The notes below the pieces were generated by a model that had not been told where the DNA came from, ran no database searches, and worked only from the letters and a program-made list of their open reading frames with translations. A stretch of DNA of 42,710 nt, from assembly GCA_017436305.1 (NCBI GenBank), contig JAFSDJ010000092.1, positions 1 to 42,710 of the forward strand. The letters are read 5' to 3'. Both the position numbers and the translations under genes were made by a program. Of the stretch, positions 24,491 through 32,682 are shown one piece after another (the first letter of the stretch is position 1; each line of letters begins with the position of its first letter). This DNA is from Lachnospiraceae bacterium (lineage in GTDB: Bacteria; Bacillota; Clostridia; Lachnospirales; Lachnospiraceae).

Positions 24491-25120
24491 ATGGATAAGA
24501 TAAAAGTGATTATTGCAGATGATAGTGATTTTGTAAGGGATGGAATGCGCATTATACTGGAAGTGGATGAAGATTTTGAGGTGATTGGTTGTGCAAGAAA
24601 TGGTCGGGAGGCAATCGAAATTGCAGGAGAAAGTACACCGGATATTTTTCTTATGGACATACAGATGCCCGAAATGGATGGAATTGAAGCTACCAAGTAT
24701 ATTGTAGAAAATAACTTAGGAAAAGTTTTGATTCTGACCACATTTGATGATGATGAACTGGTACAAAATGCATTAAAAAATGGTGCAAAAGGATATCTGA
24801 TTAAAAATCATACACCGGAGCATCTAAAACAGATGATAAAATCTGTATATAATGGTACGGGTGTTATGGAAGATGCCATATTAGAAAATTTAGCAAAAAA
24901 TACTGATATGAAAGCAAATGGGTTTTGTGAAGAAGGATATACTGCTCGCGAGATGGATATTATAAAGGCTGTGGCAGAGGGGTTGTCTAATAAAGAGATA
25001 GCAAATAAACTTTTTATTACAGAGGGTACAGTGAAAAATTATATTACTTCTATTTTGTCAAAAGAAAATTTATCACATCGTACAGCATTGGCGGTATATT
25101 ATCTGACAGGTAAAAAATAA
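24491..25120 (+). CDS. NarL/FixJ-type response regulator
   Basis: A 209-residue response regulator. The receiver (about 1-120) has the DDS acidic pocket, phosphoacceptor Asp56 in LMDIQMPEMDG, Thr in LTTFDDD and Lys in YLIKNH. The C-terminal LuxR-type helix-turn-helix (about 145-205: TAREMDIIKAVAEGLSNKEI, then FITEGTVKNYITSIL) binds DNA. It is the last gene of the exporter operon and the cognate partner of the DesK-like kinase. The ATGAC-AAAA-GTCAT palindrome upstream of the operon is a candidate target, giving a positive loop. Confidence 0.93.
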   Translation: MDKIKVIIADDSDFVRDGMRIILEVDEDFEVIGCARNGREAIEIAGESTPDIFLMDIQMPEMDGIEATKYIVENNLGKVLILTTFDDDELVQNALKNGAKGYLIKNHTPEHLKQMIKSVYNGTGVMEDAILENLAKNTDMKANGFCEEGYTAREMDIIKAVAEGLSNKEIANKLFITEGTVKNYITSILSKENLSHRTALAVYYLTGKK

Positions 25121-25146
25121 GAGTTTTTTTATTCCTCACATCTGCA

Positions 25147-25206
25147 GTCAAAGTATTTCACTGTCAAAGTAACTCACTTGAAGTCAAAGGGAGTGAATGC
25201 TATAAT
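25147..25206 (+). promoter_or_regulatory. Promoter with three GTCAAAG direct repeats
   Basis: TTGAAG (25178-25183), 17 bp, TATAAT (25201-25206). The heptamer GTCAAAG occurs three times in the same orientation, at 25147-25153, 25163-25169 and 25183-25189. The start-to-start spacings are 16 and 20 bp, and the last copy overlaps the -35 edge. A looser dyad TCACT/AGTGA (25174-25178, 25192-25196) brackets the -35. This looks like a multi-site operator in front of the membrane LuxR gene. Confidence 0.6.
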
Positions 25207-25277
25207 AAGCATGTTCTGCGATGCGGCGGGCCTGCAATCCGGAGAAATAATAATAGTATGCAAACGAGGAATTATAA

Positions 25278-26438
25278 TTGGAAAAAGACAGTATAAAACC
25301 AATAATATTACATATAAATTTTATAGTACTATGGATGGGAATGACATTTTTTATATCAGGATGCGGAAAAGTCGGTGAAAAATCCATGAGCATGACAGTG
25401 ATGTATGTCATAACAGTGCTTTTATCGGTGATTCTTTTATTTTCATATTGCATGATGATACACAAAAAAGAGCCTTGGTTTTTGGTATTGTTCAGTTCTG
25501 TAGTAATTGTAAATGTGGGATATCTGGCACTGGCAATATCAAAAACACTGGAAGAAGCCCTTTTGGCCAATCGGATTGCTTATCTGGGATCGGTATTTTT
25601 GCCACTTGCCATGTTTATGATTATTATGAATGTGTGCAGATTGAAGTATAAGAAATGGATGGTGGCAGTTCTTGTATTGATTAGTCTGATAGTTTTTTTG
25701 GTTGCAGCCAGTCCGGGGTATTTGGATATTTATTATAAAGATGTTGTGCTTGAGACGGTAAATGGTGTGACTGTCCTAGGCAAGACCTATGGAGCGTGGC
25801 ATGTTCTATACCTGTTTTATTTATTGGGTTATTTTGGAACCATGGTTGCAATGATATTCTATGCAAAGATACGTAAAAAGCCGGATTCCCAAGTGTATGC
25901 AACTATTCTCGGTGGGGCAGTGTTTGTCAATATCGGTGTCTGGCTTTTAGAGCAGATGGTTAAAGTTGATTTCGAAATTTTGTCTGTGTCCTATATTATT
26001 ACAGAATTCTTCCTGCTCAGCCTGTGCATGATGATGCAGGAGAAAGCAGAACCGGTGCAAAGGGGAGAACTGCCGGTACCATTGGAGAATCCGGAGATAG
26101 AAGAGACAATTGTAGCAGAAGAAGCCGGTGAAGGAAGGAAAGAAGAAGCAGTATCCCACCTAGAGCCGGTTGACAGACAGAGAAATGATGTAGAAGATAC
26201 ACAGGCTGTAATTGATGAATATCAGGAAAAAAGTAAATATTTTGCGGAGCATTTATATTTGCTGACAAAGACGGAAAAGCGGGTCTATGAATATCATCTG
26301 GAAGGTAAAACTACTAAAGAGATTATGGATGAGATGGAGATTACGCAAAACACACTAAAATATCACAACAAAAATATATATAGTAAACTGGGTGTTTCCT
26401 CCCGTAAACAACTACAGGAAATCGGCAGACAATTATAA
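25278..26438 (+). CDS. Seven-TM membrane-bound LuxR-type regulator
   Basis: A 386-residue one-component regulator. About seven membrane helices (residues 10-262) match the N-terminal seven-TM region found on some histidine kinases, but no kinase follows. A charged linker (about 263-325, EETIVAEEAGEGRKEE) leads to a LuxR/GerE helix-turn-helix (about 326-386: LTKTEKRVYEYHLEGKTTKE, then NTLKYHNKNIYSKLGVSSRK). The protein would therefore bind DNA from the membrane. The start is taken as the TTG at 25278, preceded by GAGGA at 7 nt; an internal ATG 19 codons later would cut into the first helix. The genes just downstream encode secreted LRR proteins and are likely targets. Confidence 0.8.
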   Translation: MEKDSIKPIILHINFIVLWMGMTFFISGCGKVGEKSMSMTVMYVITVLLSVILLFSYCMMIHKKEPWFLVLFSSVVIVNVGYLALAISKTLEEALLANRIAYLGSVFLPLAMFMIIMNVCRLKYKKWMVAVLVLISLIVFLVAASPGYLDIYYKDVVLETVNGVTVLGKTYGAWHVLYLFYLLGYFGTMVAMIFYAKIRKKPDSQVYATILGGAVFVNIGVWLLEQMVKVDFEILSVSYIITEFFLLSLCMMMQEKAEPVQRGELPVPLENPEIEETIVAEEAGEGRKEEAVSHLEPVDRQRNDVEDTQAVIDEYQEKSKYFAEHLYLLTKTEKRVYEYHLEGKTTKEIMDEMEITQNTLKYHNKNIYSKLGVSSRKQLQEIGRQL

Positions 26439-26450
26439 ACCACACTTTTT

Positions 26451-26536
26451 CCTACCCTAATTTTATATAAAAGTAGGTTTCCCACCCTTTTTTCGGTTGC
26501 GCGTGTGGGGGATTTTACAGGGGAATAAGATATAAT
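26451..26536 (+). promoter_or_regulatory. Promoter region of the secreted LRR pair, with CCYACCC repeats
   Basis: CCTACCC (26451-26457) and CCCACCC (26481-26487) are direct repeats exactly 30 bp apart, about three helical turns. Each is followed by an imperfect complementary partner (GTAGG 26473-26477; GTGGGG near 26505). A full TATAAT (26531-26536) follows with no -35 at 17 bp. A promoter with a good -10, no -35 and repeats upstream suggests activator dependence. The 26451-26477 dyad might also be a weak terminator of the regulator gene. Confidence 0.45.
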
Positions 26537-26582
26537 AAAACAGTGTTTATATTTTTACCATGATGATTAGGAGGGAAAGCAG

Positions 26583-28493
26583 ATGAAATTAAAAAACAAA
26601 CTATTTGGAATGATTCTTTGTGTCATGGTTATGACAGGGGTTATACCAATGTCGGTTATGGCAGAGGAGAAGATGTCATCGGTGACTATCTATGGACTGG
26701 AATATCCGGTACAGGGAAAGAAACTGGACACAAATTACACACTCCCAAGTTCAGGTATCAGTTATACAAAAGATACAACCGTAGATGCAGGAGTAAAGTG
26801 GTACGATCAAGGAACACAGATAGGAACAACAACTAGTGGCGACTTGATTACAGATGCGGACTATACTGCAGTGAAGGGACATTATTATATGGCAGAATTG
26901 CATTTGTGTGATGTGAAATATCTGGATAATTCTGTGGATAGCTATGTATATTTTGCTGACAATGTTTCCGTAGTATACGAAGAGCAGAATCGATTGAAAA
27001 ATAGTAGCGTGTATGTGACGAATCAGGAAAGTCAGGCAACTGTGTATTTATTTTTTAAGGCGGATCCGGTGTATGATGGTTATACCAATTACGCGATTAT
27101 AAACACAGATAAGGTGCCAAATGATGGAAAGGACTTTAAGATTGGCGCCGGAACAAAACCATGGACAGTGAATGATTTTGATGTATCTGAAACGGATGAT
27201 TATAAGATTTCACTTGAATGGTACAAAGGAACTGGAGATAGCAAGAACCCGATGAGCGAATCAGAATCTTTTGTTGCAGGTCAGATGTATACGTTGCGTG
27301 TAACTTTGAATTCAGATTTTGCAGATAAAAATGCTTATTTTGACAATGAAGAAGGATTTCTTTGGTTGTTTATCAACAATACACCGGGAGAAACATATCA
27401 GATCCATGCAATGTCTATGAGTGCTGATTTTGAGCTTTTGGCACAGAGTAGCGTGGAGGAGGTATCCATCGAAGGCATTAAGCTTCCTGAGGCATATACA
27501 GATATGCAGACCACAGGCTTTACCGTAGGTGAAGGTGTAACAATTAGTGACGTGCAATGGTATAAGACAAGCGGAGTAGAGTTCGACACAGAGGTAACCG
27601 GAAAGTTTCAGCCAAGTACCAACTATCGTCTGGGATTAACTTTACAGCCAAAAGACGGTTACATATTTAACTTAACGCAGGAAGATGTTTCAGTGAATGT
27701 GGGCAACATTGGCAAATACTCAGCAGGTGCAAACAGCATTGTGGTTTATATTGATTTCAAGATTGGCGCACACACATGCAGTTATACAGATACATGGCAA
27801 ATGGATGGAACAAATCATTGGAAAGCCTGTGTATGTGGTAAAAAAGGAAATGTAGAGGCACATACTTATGATGCAGGTGTAGTTACAAATGAAGCCACAG
27901 AAACAAAAACCGGTGTGAAAACTTATACCTGTACAGTATGCAAACATACTAAGACAGAAACAATTCCTGTAGTGGAGAAGAAAGAAGAACCAAAGGGCGA
28001 ACAAAGCCAACAACCAAATGACCAACCAAATGAACAGCCGAAGGCACCGGCAAAGAATGCAGTTATCAAGGATAAGACCGGTGTGTCCTACAAAGTAACA
28101 AAAGCAGGAACAAGCGGGGCAACTGTCGAGTTTAAGGCACCAAAGAATAAAAAGGTGACAAAAGTTACAATTCCGTCAACAGTTGTGATTAACGGTATTA
28201 CATATAAAGTAACATCCATTGCAGCAAATGCCTTTGTAGGATGCAAAAAACTTACAACAGTAACCATTGGAAAGAATGTAACTAAGATTGGTGCAAAAGC
28301 GTTCTACGGATGTAAGAAGCTTAAGAAAATTACAATCAAAACAACAAAGCTTAAATCAAAAACAGTTGGTAAAAATGCATTTAAGGGTACTCCAAAGAGT
28401 GCAAAAGTGAAAGTGCCTGCAAAATCCCTGAAGGCATACAAAAAATTCCTTTATAAGAAAGGTTTTAATAAGAAGGCAAAAATTACCAAGTAA
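26583..28493 (+). CDS. Secreted protein with C-terminal LRR_5 module (first of pair)
   Basis: A 636-residue exported protein with a signal peptide (about 1-28, ending MSVMAEE). Three beta-rich units of about 120 residues follow (to about 395), each with a KWYDQGT- or QWYKTSG-like motif. Next comes a Cys-rich segment with HWKACVCGKK and TYTCTVCKHT (about 400-462), common in clostridial surface proteins. A Gln/Pro/Lys linker then leads to a lysine-rich BspA-like LRR tail (about 495-636: TVTIGKNVTKIGAKAFYGCK). Catalytic residues are not evident, so it is likely an adhesion or binding protein. AGGAGGG precedes the ATG. The next gene has the same tail. Confidence 0.8.
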   Translation: MKLKNKLFGMILCVMVMTGVIPMSVMAEEKMSSVTIYGLEYPVQGKKLDTNYTLPSSGISYTKDTTVDAGVKWYDQGTQIGTTTSGDLITDADYTAVKGHYYMAELHLCDVKYLDNSVDSYVYFADNVSVVYEEQNRLKNSSVYVTNQESQATVYLFFKADPVYDGYTNYAIINTDKVPNDGKDFKIGAGTKPWTVNDFDVSETDDYKISLEWYKGTGDSKNPMSESESFVAGQMYTLRVTLNSDFADKNAYFDNEEGFLWLFINNTPGETYQIHAMSMSADFELLAQSSVEEVSIEGIKLPEAYTDMQTTGFTVGEGVTISDVQWYKTSGVEFDTEVTGKFQPSTNYRLGLTLQPKDGYIFNLTQEDVSVNVGNIGKYSAGANSIVVYIDFKIGAHTCSYTDTWQMDGTNHWKACVCGKKGNVEAHTYDAGVVTNEATETKTGVKTYTCTVCKHTKTETIPVVEKKEEPKGEQSQQPNDQPNEQPKAPAKNAVIKDKTGVSYKVTKAGTSGATVEFKAPKNKKVTKVTIPSTVVINGITYKVTSIAANAFVGCKKLTTVTIGKNVTKIGAKAFYGCKKLKKITIKTTKLKSKTVGKNAFKGTPKSAKVKVPAKSLKAYKKFLYKKGFNKKAKITK

Positions 28494-28515
28494 AAAAGAT
28501 GATAATATATTGATG

Positions 28516-28545
28516 GATGGCGTGGTATGGAAATGTCACGCCATC
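28516..28545 (+). repeat. 9-bp-arm hairpin between the two LRR genes
   Basis: GATGGCGTG (28516-28524) and CACGCCATC (28537-28545) are perfect complements with a 12-nt loop and no U-tract. It lies 10 nt upstream of the ribosome binding site of the second LRR gene. It may be an mRNA-stability or partial-termination element that sets the ratio of the two proteins. Confidence 0.7.
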
Positions 28546-28569
28546 AAATTATACAAGGGAGCGATGATA

Positions 28570-30864
28570 ATGAAAAAAAGTTGGCGTTGGCTATCTATGT
28601 TGATGGTGATGATTTTGATGATTACTGTCATTCCTATAATTCCGGAGACTGTGGAAGTAAAGGCGGCAGAAAATGAAATTGAAACAGTTTCCCAGATTAG
28701 TCTTACCTATAATGAAGAAGTACTTGATTTAAATGTGGCATGGACGGAAGGCGAAGTAAACAAGCGCGCGTTAAAAAATTGTTTTGTGGAAACAGAAGGG
28801 CTGACCTATGATGCAGGTAACAGCGGATTGCGTTTTCGAAATGGTAATTCTATGAATGGAATTGGAGGGGGAACCAATCAGGTAGACAGCCAGAAAGAAT
28901 ATGCACTTTGTTACCATTTGGAAATTAAATCTTCAGAAACATATAACTGGGCAGATGGTGTAAAATCATGTAAGTCAGACACAGAAATCACTGGAATTGA
29001 TGGATTTACAGTAGAAGTAAACGGAATAAAAAGGGATGACGTTCTGATCAAGTATAATGAATATTGGAATTCTTGCAAAGTTTATGTTCCGATTGGAACT
29101 GCGTCTACAGAGAAAATTGTGACAACCGTGACAATTTCAGAGAATGATCTAGCATTAGAAAAAGGTGGAACACATACATTTGGAGGACAGGTTTCAGGAA
29201 CAGTTTCGGACAATTCCATCGATTGGTCGGTAGAAGGGGCTCTTAGCAATGATACTACCATTGATGAAAACGGGAAATTGTTTATAGGAGAAGATGAAAG
29301 CGCAGAGACTTTGACGGTGAAGGCATCTGCACATGCGGACCATACAAAATTTGCAGCCATTACAGTTACCGTATTGGAGGAAGCACCTTATATTAAAAGT
29401 GTATCAGTAAATTCCATTCAGTCGGAGTTGTACACCGGTCAAACCATGGAGTTTACTGCAACTGTAACAGGAACACAGACAGATAAAAGCGTAATCTGGT
29501 CAGTGGAAGGAAATACCAGTCCAAACACTACCATCACCAATACCGGTTTTTTAAAGGTAGGAGCTGACGAGATGGCAGAAACACTTACGGTAAAAGCCAC
29601 TGCATGCAAAGATGATTCGAAAGTGGGAAAATCCACTATAAAAATAAAACAGAAAAACAGGATTTCTCAAATAAATCTTTCTTATGACATGGATGTGATA
29701 AGGCTTACAACGGCATATACCGAAGGAGAAGTAAACAGTCGTGCCAGAAATAACCTGGGAACCAATACAGAAGGATTGCAGTATGATGCGGGCAACAGCG
29801 GATTGATGTTTTGGAACGAAGGCGTTATGTACGGAATCGGTGGTGGCACAAATCAGGTGGATGATACAAAGGAGTATGTTCTATGTATTAATTTGGAGTG
29901 GAGTAATTCCTGTGGCTGTGACTGGGCAGTACAAATACAACAATGTGTAAATAATACGGAAATTTCGGAGTTGGAAGGAGTTTCTGTATTTGTAAACGGT
30001 GTTGAAAGAGAAGATGTTATTATCCAATATAATGAAACATGGAATTGTTGTAAATTTTTTGTGCCGGTTGGGAAGGCAAAATGTGGAACGGTTCCTGTAT
30101 TAACGGCACAGAAAGATGCTACATGTAAAAATGAAGGAAAAAAAGCATATTACTACTGTGGGGACTGTGATACCTATTATGAAGATTTAGAAAAAAACAA
30201 AAAAATAGATAATATTACAACATGGGGTATTATTTCAAAACTAACAACACATACATATAATGGTGGTGTTGTGACAAAACAACCCACAGAAACAGAGGCC
30301 GGAGTTAAATCATATATCTGTGTGGTATGTGGTGCAATAAAGACAGAAGGGATTCCGGCAACCGGAAAGAAGGAAGAGAAGCCAAAAACACCGGTAGAGC
30401 CACAAAAGCCACAGGCACCGGCAAAGAACACGACCCTAACGGATATCAAGACAGGTATACGTTATAAAGTAACCAAGGCCGGAACAAGCGGCGGAACTGT
30501 AGAATTAAAAGCACCGAAAAACAAAAAGGTAAAAAAGGTGACGATTCCTTCAACCGTAAAAATTGATGGTATTACTTATAAAGTAACATCGATTTCAAAG
30601 AACGCATTCAAAGGCTGCAGTAAATTGACAACAGTAACGATCGGAAAGAACATAACCAAGATTGGTGCAAGCGCATTTAGCGGATGTAAGAAACTGAAAA
30701 ATATTACGATCAAAACAACAAAGCTGAAAAGTAAGACAGTAGGAAGCAAGGCATTTAAGGGAACACCAAAGAATGCAGTTGTAAAAGTGCCAAAGAAATC
30801 TTTGAAAGCTTACAAAAAATTCCTCATTAAAAAAGGAATTAATAAAAAAGCCAAGATAAAATAA
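28570..30864 (+). CDS. Secreted protein with A-B-B-A repeats and LRR_5 tail (second of pair)
   Basis: About 764 residues with this start. The ATG at 28570 is chosen because AAGGGAG lies 8 nt upstream and it opens a clean signal peptide (MKKSWRWLSMLMVMILMIT); in-frame ATGs at 28510 and 28564 are less well placed. Unit A (SQISLTYNEEVLDLNVAWTE) recurs after two Ig-like units as SQINLSYDMDVIRLTTAYTE, both continuing to YDAGNSGL and GIGGGTNQVD. The two central units (SVEGALSNDTTIDENGKL; SVEGNTSPNTTITNTGFL) are Big-type, giving an A-B-B-A order. Then come a Cys-rich segment (YYYCGDC, YICVVCG), a Lys/Pro linker and the LRR tail, nearly identical to that of the preceding protein. Function unknown; surface adhesion or ligand binding is likely. 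Confidence 0.82.
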   Translation: MKKSWRWLSMLMVMILMITVIPIIPETVEVKAAENEIETVSQISLTYNEEVLDLNVAWTEGEVNKRALKNCFVETEGLTYDAGNSGLRFRNGNSMNGIGGGTNQVDSQKEYALCYHLEIKSSETYNWADGVKSCKSDTEITGIDGFTVEVNGIKRDDVLIKYNEYWNSCKVYVPIGTASTEKIVTTVTISENDLALEKGGTHTFGGQVSGTVSDNSIDWSVEGALSNDTTIDENGKLFIGEDESAETLTVKASAHADHTKFAAITVTVLEEAPYIKSVSVNSIQSELYTGQTMEFTATVTGTQTDKSVIWSVEGNTSPNTTITNTGFLKVGADEMAETLTVKATACKDDSKVGKSTIKIKQKNRISQINLSYDMDVIRLTTAYTEGEVNSRARNNLGTNTEGLQYDAGNSGLMFWNEGVMYGIGGGTNQVDDTKEYVLCINLEWSNSCGCDWAVQIQQCVNNTEISELEGVSVFVNGVEREDVIIQYNETWNCCKFFVPVGKAKCGTVPVLTAQKDATCKNEGKKAYYYCGDCDTYYEDLEKNKKIDNITTWGIISKLTTHTYNGGVVTKQPTETEAGVKSYICVVCGAIKTEGIPATGKKEEKPKTPVEPQKPQAPAKNTTLTDIKTGIRYKVTKAGTSGGTVELKAPKNKKVKKVTIPSTVKIDGITYKVTSISKNAFKGCSKLTTVTIGKNITKIGASAFSGCKKLKNITIKTTKLKSKTVGSKAFKGTPKNAVVKVPKKSLKAYKKFLIKKGINKKAKIK

Positions 30865-30881
30865 TGAAAAATTCAGTGATA

Positions 30882-30913
30882 GAAGGAGCGTCATTAGGGC
30901 GCTTCTTCTTTTA
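30882..30913 (+). terminator. Terminator of the LRR gene pair
   Basis: GAAGGAGCG (30882-30890) pairs with CGCTTCTTC (30900-30908), with one G-U pair and a 9-nt loop, followed by a TTTT end. It is 18 bp after the stop codon. Confidence 0.8.
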
Positions 30914-31173
30914 ATGGTGCAGGATTAGGGTGCGGGAAGCCCAATTATTTTGCCAGAATGGATTATACATCAAAAGATGCTGCACAAGGAATGATGAATT
31001 TGATATGATATGGATTATGATGCAAATGGATGATAAACTTAATAGTTCCTGTAGTTGCACTTGTTTAATTGTTTAAAATGGTAATTTAAATATGAAATCA
31101 AGTTGCATAATAATTTTTAGTATAGTAAAATAGCCATGTAAAACTGGCAATTTGTCATACCAGGGGGTTATCA
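30914..31173 (+). promoter_or_regulatory. Intergenic region with the promoter of the GGDEF gene
   Basis: TTGCAT (31103-31108), a 17-bp spacer and TAAAAT (31126-31131) form a moderate promoter. GGGGG at about 31162-31166 serves as ribosome binding site. Upstream, 30914-31008 holds a start-less reading frame (PNYFARMDYTSKDAAQGMMN) that could be a gene scrap; it is too short to identify. Nothing else is visible here. Confidence 0.45.
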
Positions 31174-32529
31174 ATGGACAATTTCACACATGAGACAATG
31201 GGGCATGAACACTTTCCGGCATATATAGCATTTAAGAATTTTTTTAACAGTTACCTTGTGGAAAGAGATTATGAAAAGACACTTTCTTTTATGGAAGAAG
31301 ACTTCTATAGTTTTGGAACCGGTGTTGGTGAGGTGGCAGCTAATAGGGCGGAATTTATTGAATTGTTACGAGCAAAACTTGATGTAATATCTGAACCGAT
31401 AGAGTACAAGGTTAAATCCTTTTACGGGAAGGAAATTGCAGAAAATATTTGGAATATCTTAGCCGAAATGGAAGTGTTTCTTCCTAATGGAGGAGATGAA
31501 AAGATTGTATATGCAATAGGTTTTACCGGATGTTTTAAACTGTCTGAAAAAGGATTTGTTGTTACTTCCATGCATATGTCTGAACCTGCTAATACTAGGG
31601 AAGAAAAGGATTTTACTTATAGCGTTGATTCTATAGATAAAGCGAAAACAGAACAGATAATTTTTGATATTATAAGTAGGTCAATGCCGGGTGGTATTAT
31701 AATCGGATATGCAGAAGAGGGATACCCTTTGTATTTTACCAACAACCAATATCTGGAGCTTTTGGGATATTCGTCCTATGAAGAATATTATAAGGCTGCA
31801 GATGGACTTGGTACCAGCCATATTCATCCGGATGATATAGATACGGTTAATAAAGAAATAATGCAAAGTTACGGTACGGATACACAATATGGAATAGAAT
31901 ACCGTATCAGGCATAAAGACGGACATTACATTCCTGTTTATGACATAGGTAAAAAAATGGTTACTCCCGATAACAAAGAGCTTATCATTTGTGTACTTTA
32001 TGATATGACAGAAGATGCTAAACAGAAAGAGGTTTTGATACAGGAGTCCCGTTATGACGCACTTACAGGTGTTTACAATCGAGGCGGCGGTGTTCGGACC
32101 ATTGAACACGCATTAAAGTATGTTGATGCATATTCCTTTGCTTTTTTTGATGTAGACAATTTGAAGCTGTTGAATGATATATATAATCATACAGCTGGTG
32201 ACCATGCACTTAAATATTTTACCAGATTACTTATGAAGCATTTTGATGATAGGACAGTTTTATCTCGTTTTGGCGGAGATGAATTTGTTGCATTTTTTAA
32301 AGATAAGTTGGATAAGCAGCGGATTGAGTCAATATTTTCCAAATTAGAGCAGGAATATTGTAGCTTCATAGAGCAAAATTATCCTAAAAGTCAATCTTCC
32401 ATTTCAATCGGTTGCGTAATAGGAACCAAGAAATGTGCCTTTCAGGAGTTGTGTCAGACTGCAGATGAATTAATGTATGATATTAAAAAGAATGGAAAAA
32501 AAGGTTACAAAATTGTTGAGTTAAATTAG
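31174..32529 (+). CDS. PAS-GGDEF diguanylate cyclase with NTF2-like N-terminus
   Basis: A 451-residue cytoplasmic protein with three parts. Residues about 10-135 resemble an NTF2/SnoaL-like cone domain (FKNFFNSYLVERDYEKTLSF). Residues about 165-290 are a PAS domain (FTNNQYLELLGYSSYEEYYK). The C-terminal GGDEF domain (about 295-451) has an intact active-site loop (FGGDEF, Gly367-Phe371) and the upstream DVDNLKLLND metal/substrate segment, so it should make cyclic di-GMP from GTP. The inhibitory RxxD I-site nine residues before GGDEF is replaced by DDRT, so product feedback inhibition is probably absent. No membrane helices. Cyclic di-GMP commonly controls surface adhesion and motility, which suits the surface-protein genes next door. 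Confidence 0.88.
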   Translation: MDNFTHETMGHEHFPAYIAFKNFFNSYLVERDYEKTLSFMEEDFYSFGTGVGEVAANRAEFIELLRAKLDVISEPIEYKVKSFYGKEIAENIWNILAEMEVFLPNGGDEKIVYAIGFTGCFKLSEKGFVVTSMHMSEPANTREEKDFTYSVDSIDKAKTEQIIFDIISRSMPGGIIIGYAEEGYPLYFTNNQYLELLGYSSYEEYYKAADGLGTSHIHPDDIDTVNKEIMQSYGTDTQYGIEYRIRHKDGHYIPVYDIGKKMVTPDNKELIICVLYDMTEDAKQKEVLIQESRYDALTGVYNRGGGVRTIEHALKYVDAYSFAFFDVDNLKLLNDIYNHTAGDHALKYFTRLLMKHFDDRTVLSRFGGDEFVAFFKDKLDKQRIESIFSKLEQEYCSFIEQNYPKSQSSISIGCVIGTKKCAFQELCQTADELMYDIKKNGKKGYKIVELN

Positions 32530-32605
32530 TGAATTAATAATAGTTGGGGAATGCATGAGATAGAAACTATAAAAGACTTTTCCAAAGGAAAAAAGAAAGC
32601 GTTCT

Positions 32606-32655
32606 TAAAAAAATAGCTACGGTGTTACCTTTCGGTATCACCATAGCTTTTTTTA
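32606..32655. terminator. Bidirectional terminator between convergent genes
   Basis: AGCTACGGTG (from 32615) pairs with CACCATAGCT (ending 32648) with one mismatch, and inner TTACC/GGTA extends the stem to a TTTC loop. A runs precede and T runs follow, so it can stop transcription from both the GGDEF gene (+) and the STAS-like gene (-). Confidence 0.85.
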
Positions 32656-32682
32656 AGGGAGTTTATGTATATCTCCGATTAA

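Noticed and set aside
25147-25189. GTCAAAG repeats as a possible CRISPR
   Set aside because: Only three 7-bp copies with unequal 9- and 13-bp gaps; no long repeats, no spacers and no cas genes.
28510-28569. Upstream ATG (28510) as start of the second LRR protein
   Set aside because: It would add a charged segment in front of the signal peptide and would run through the hairpin. The ATG at 28570 has a well-placed ribosome binding site.
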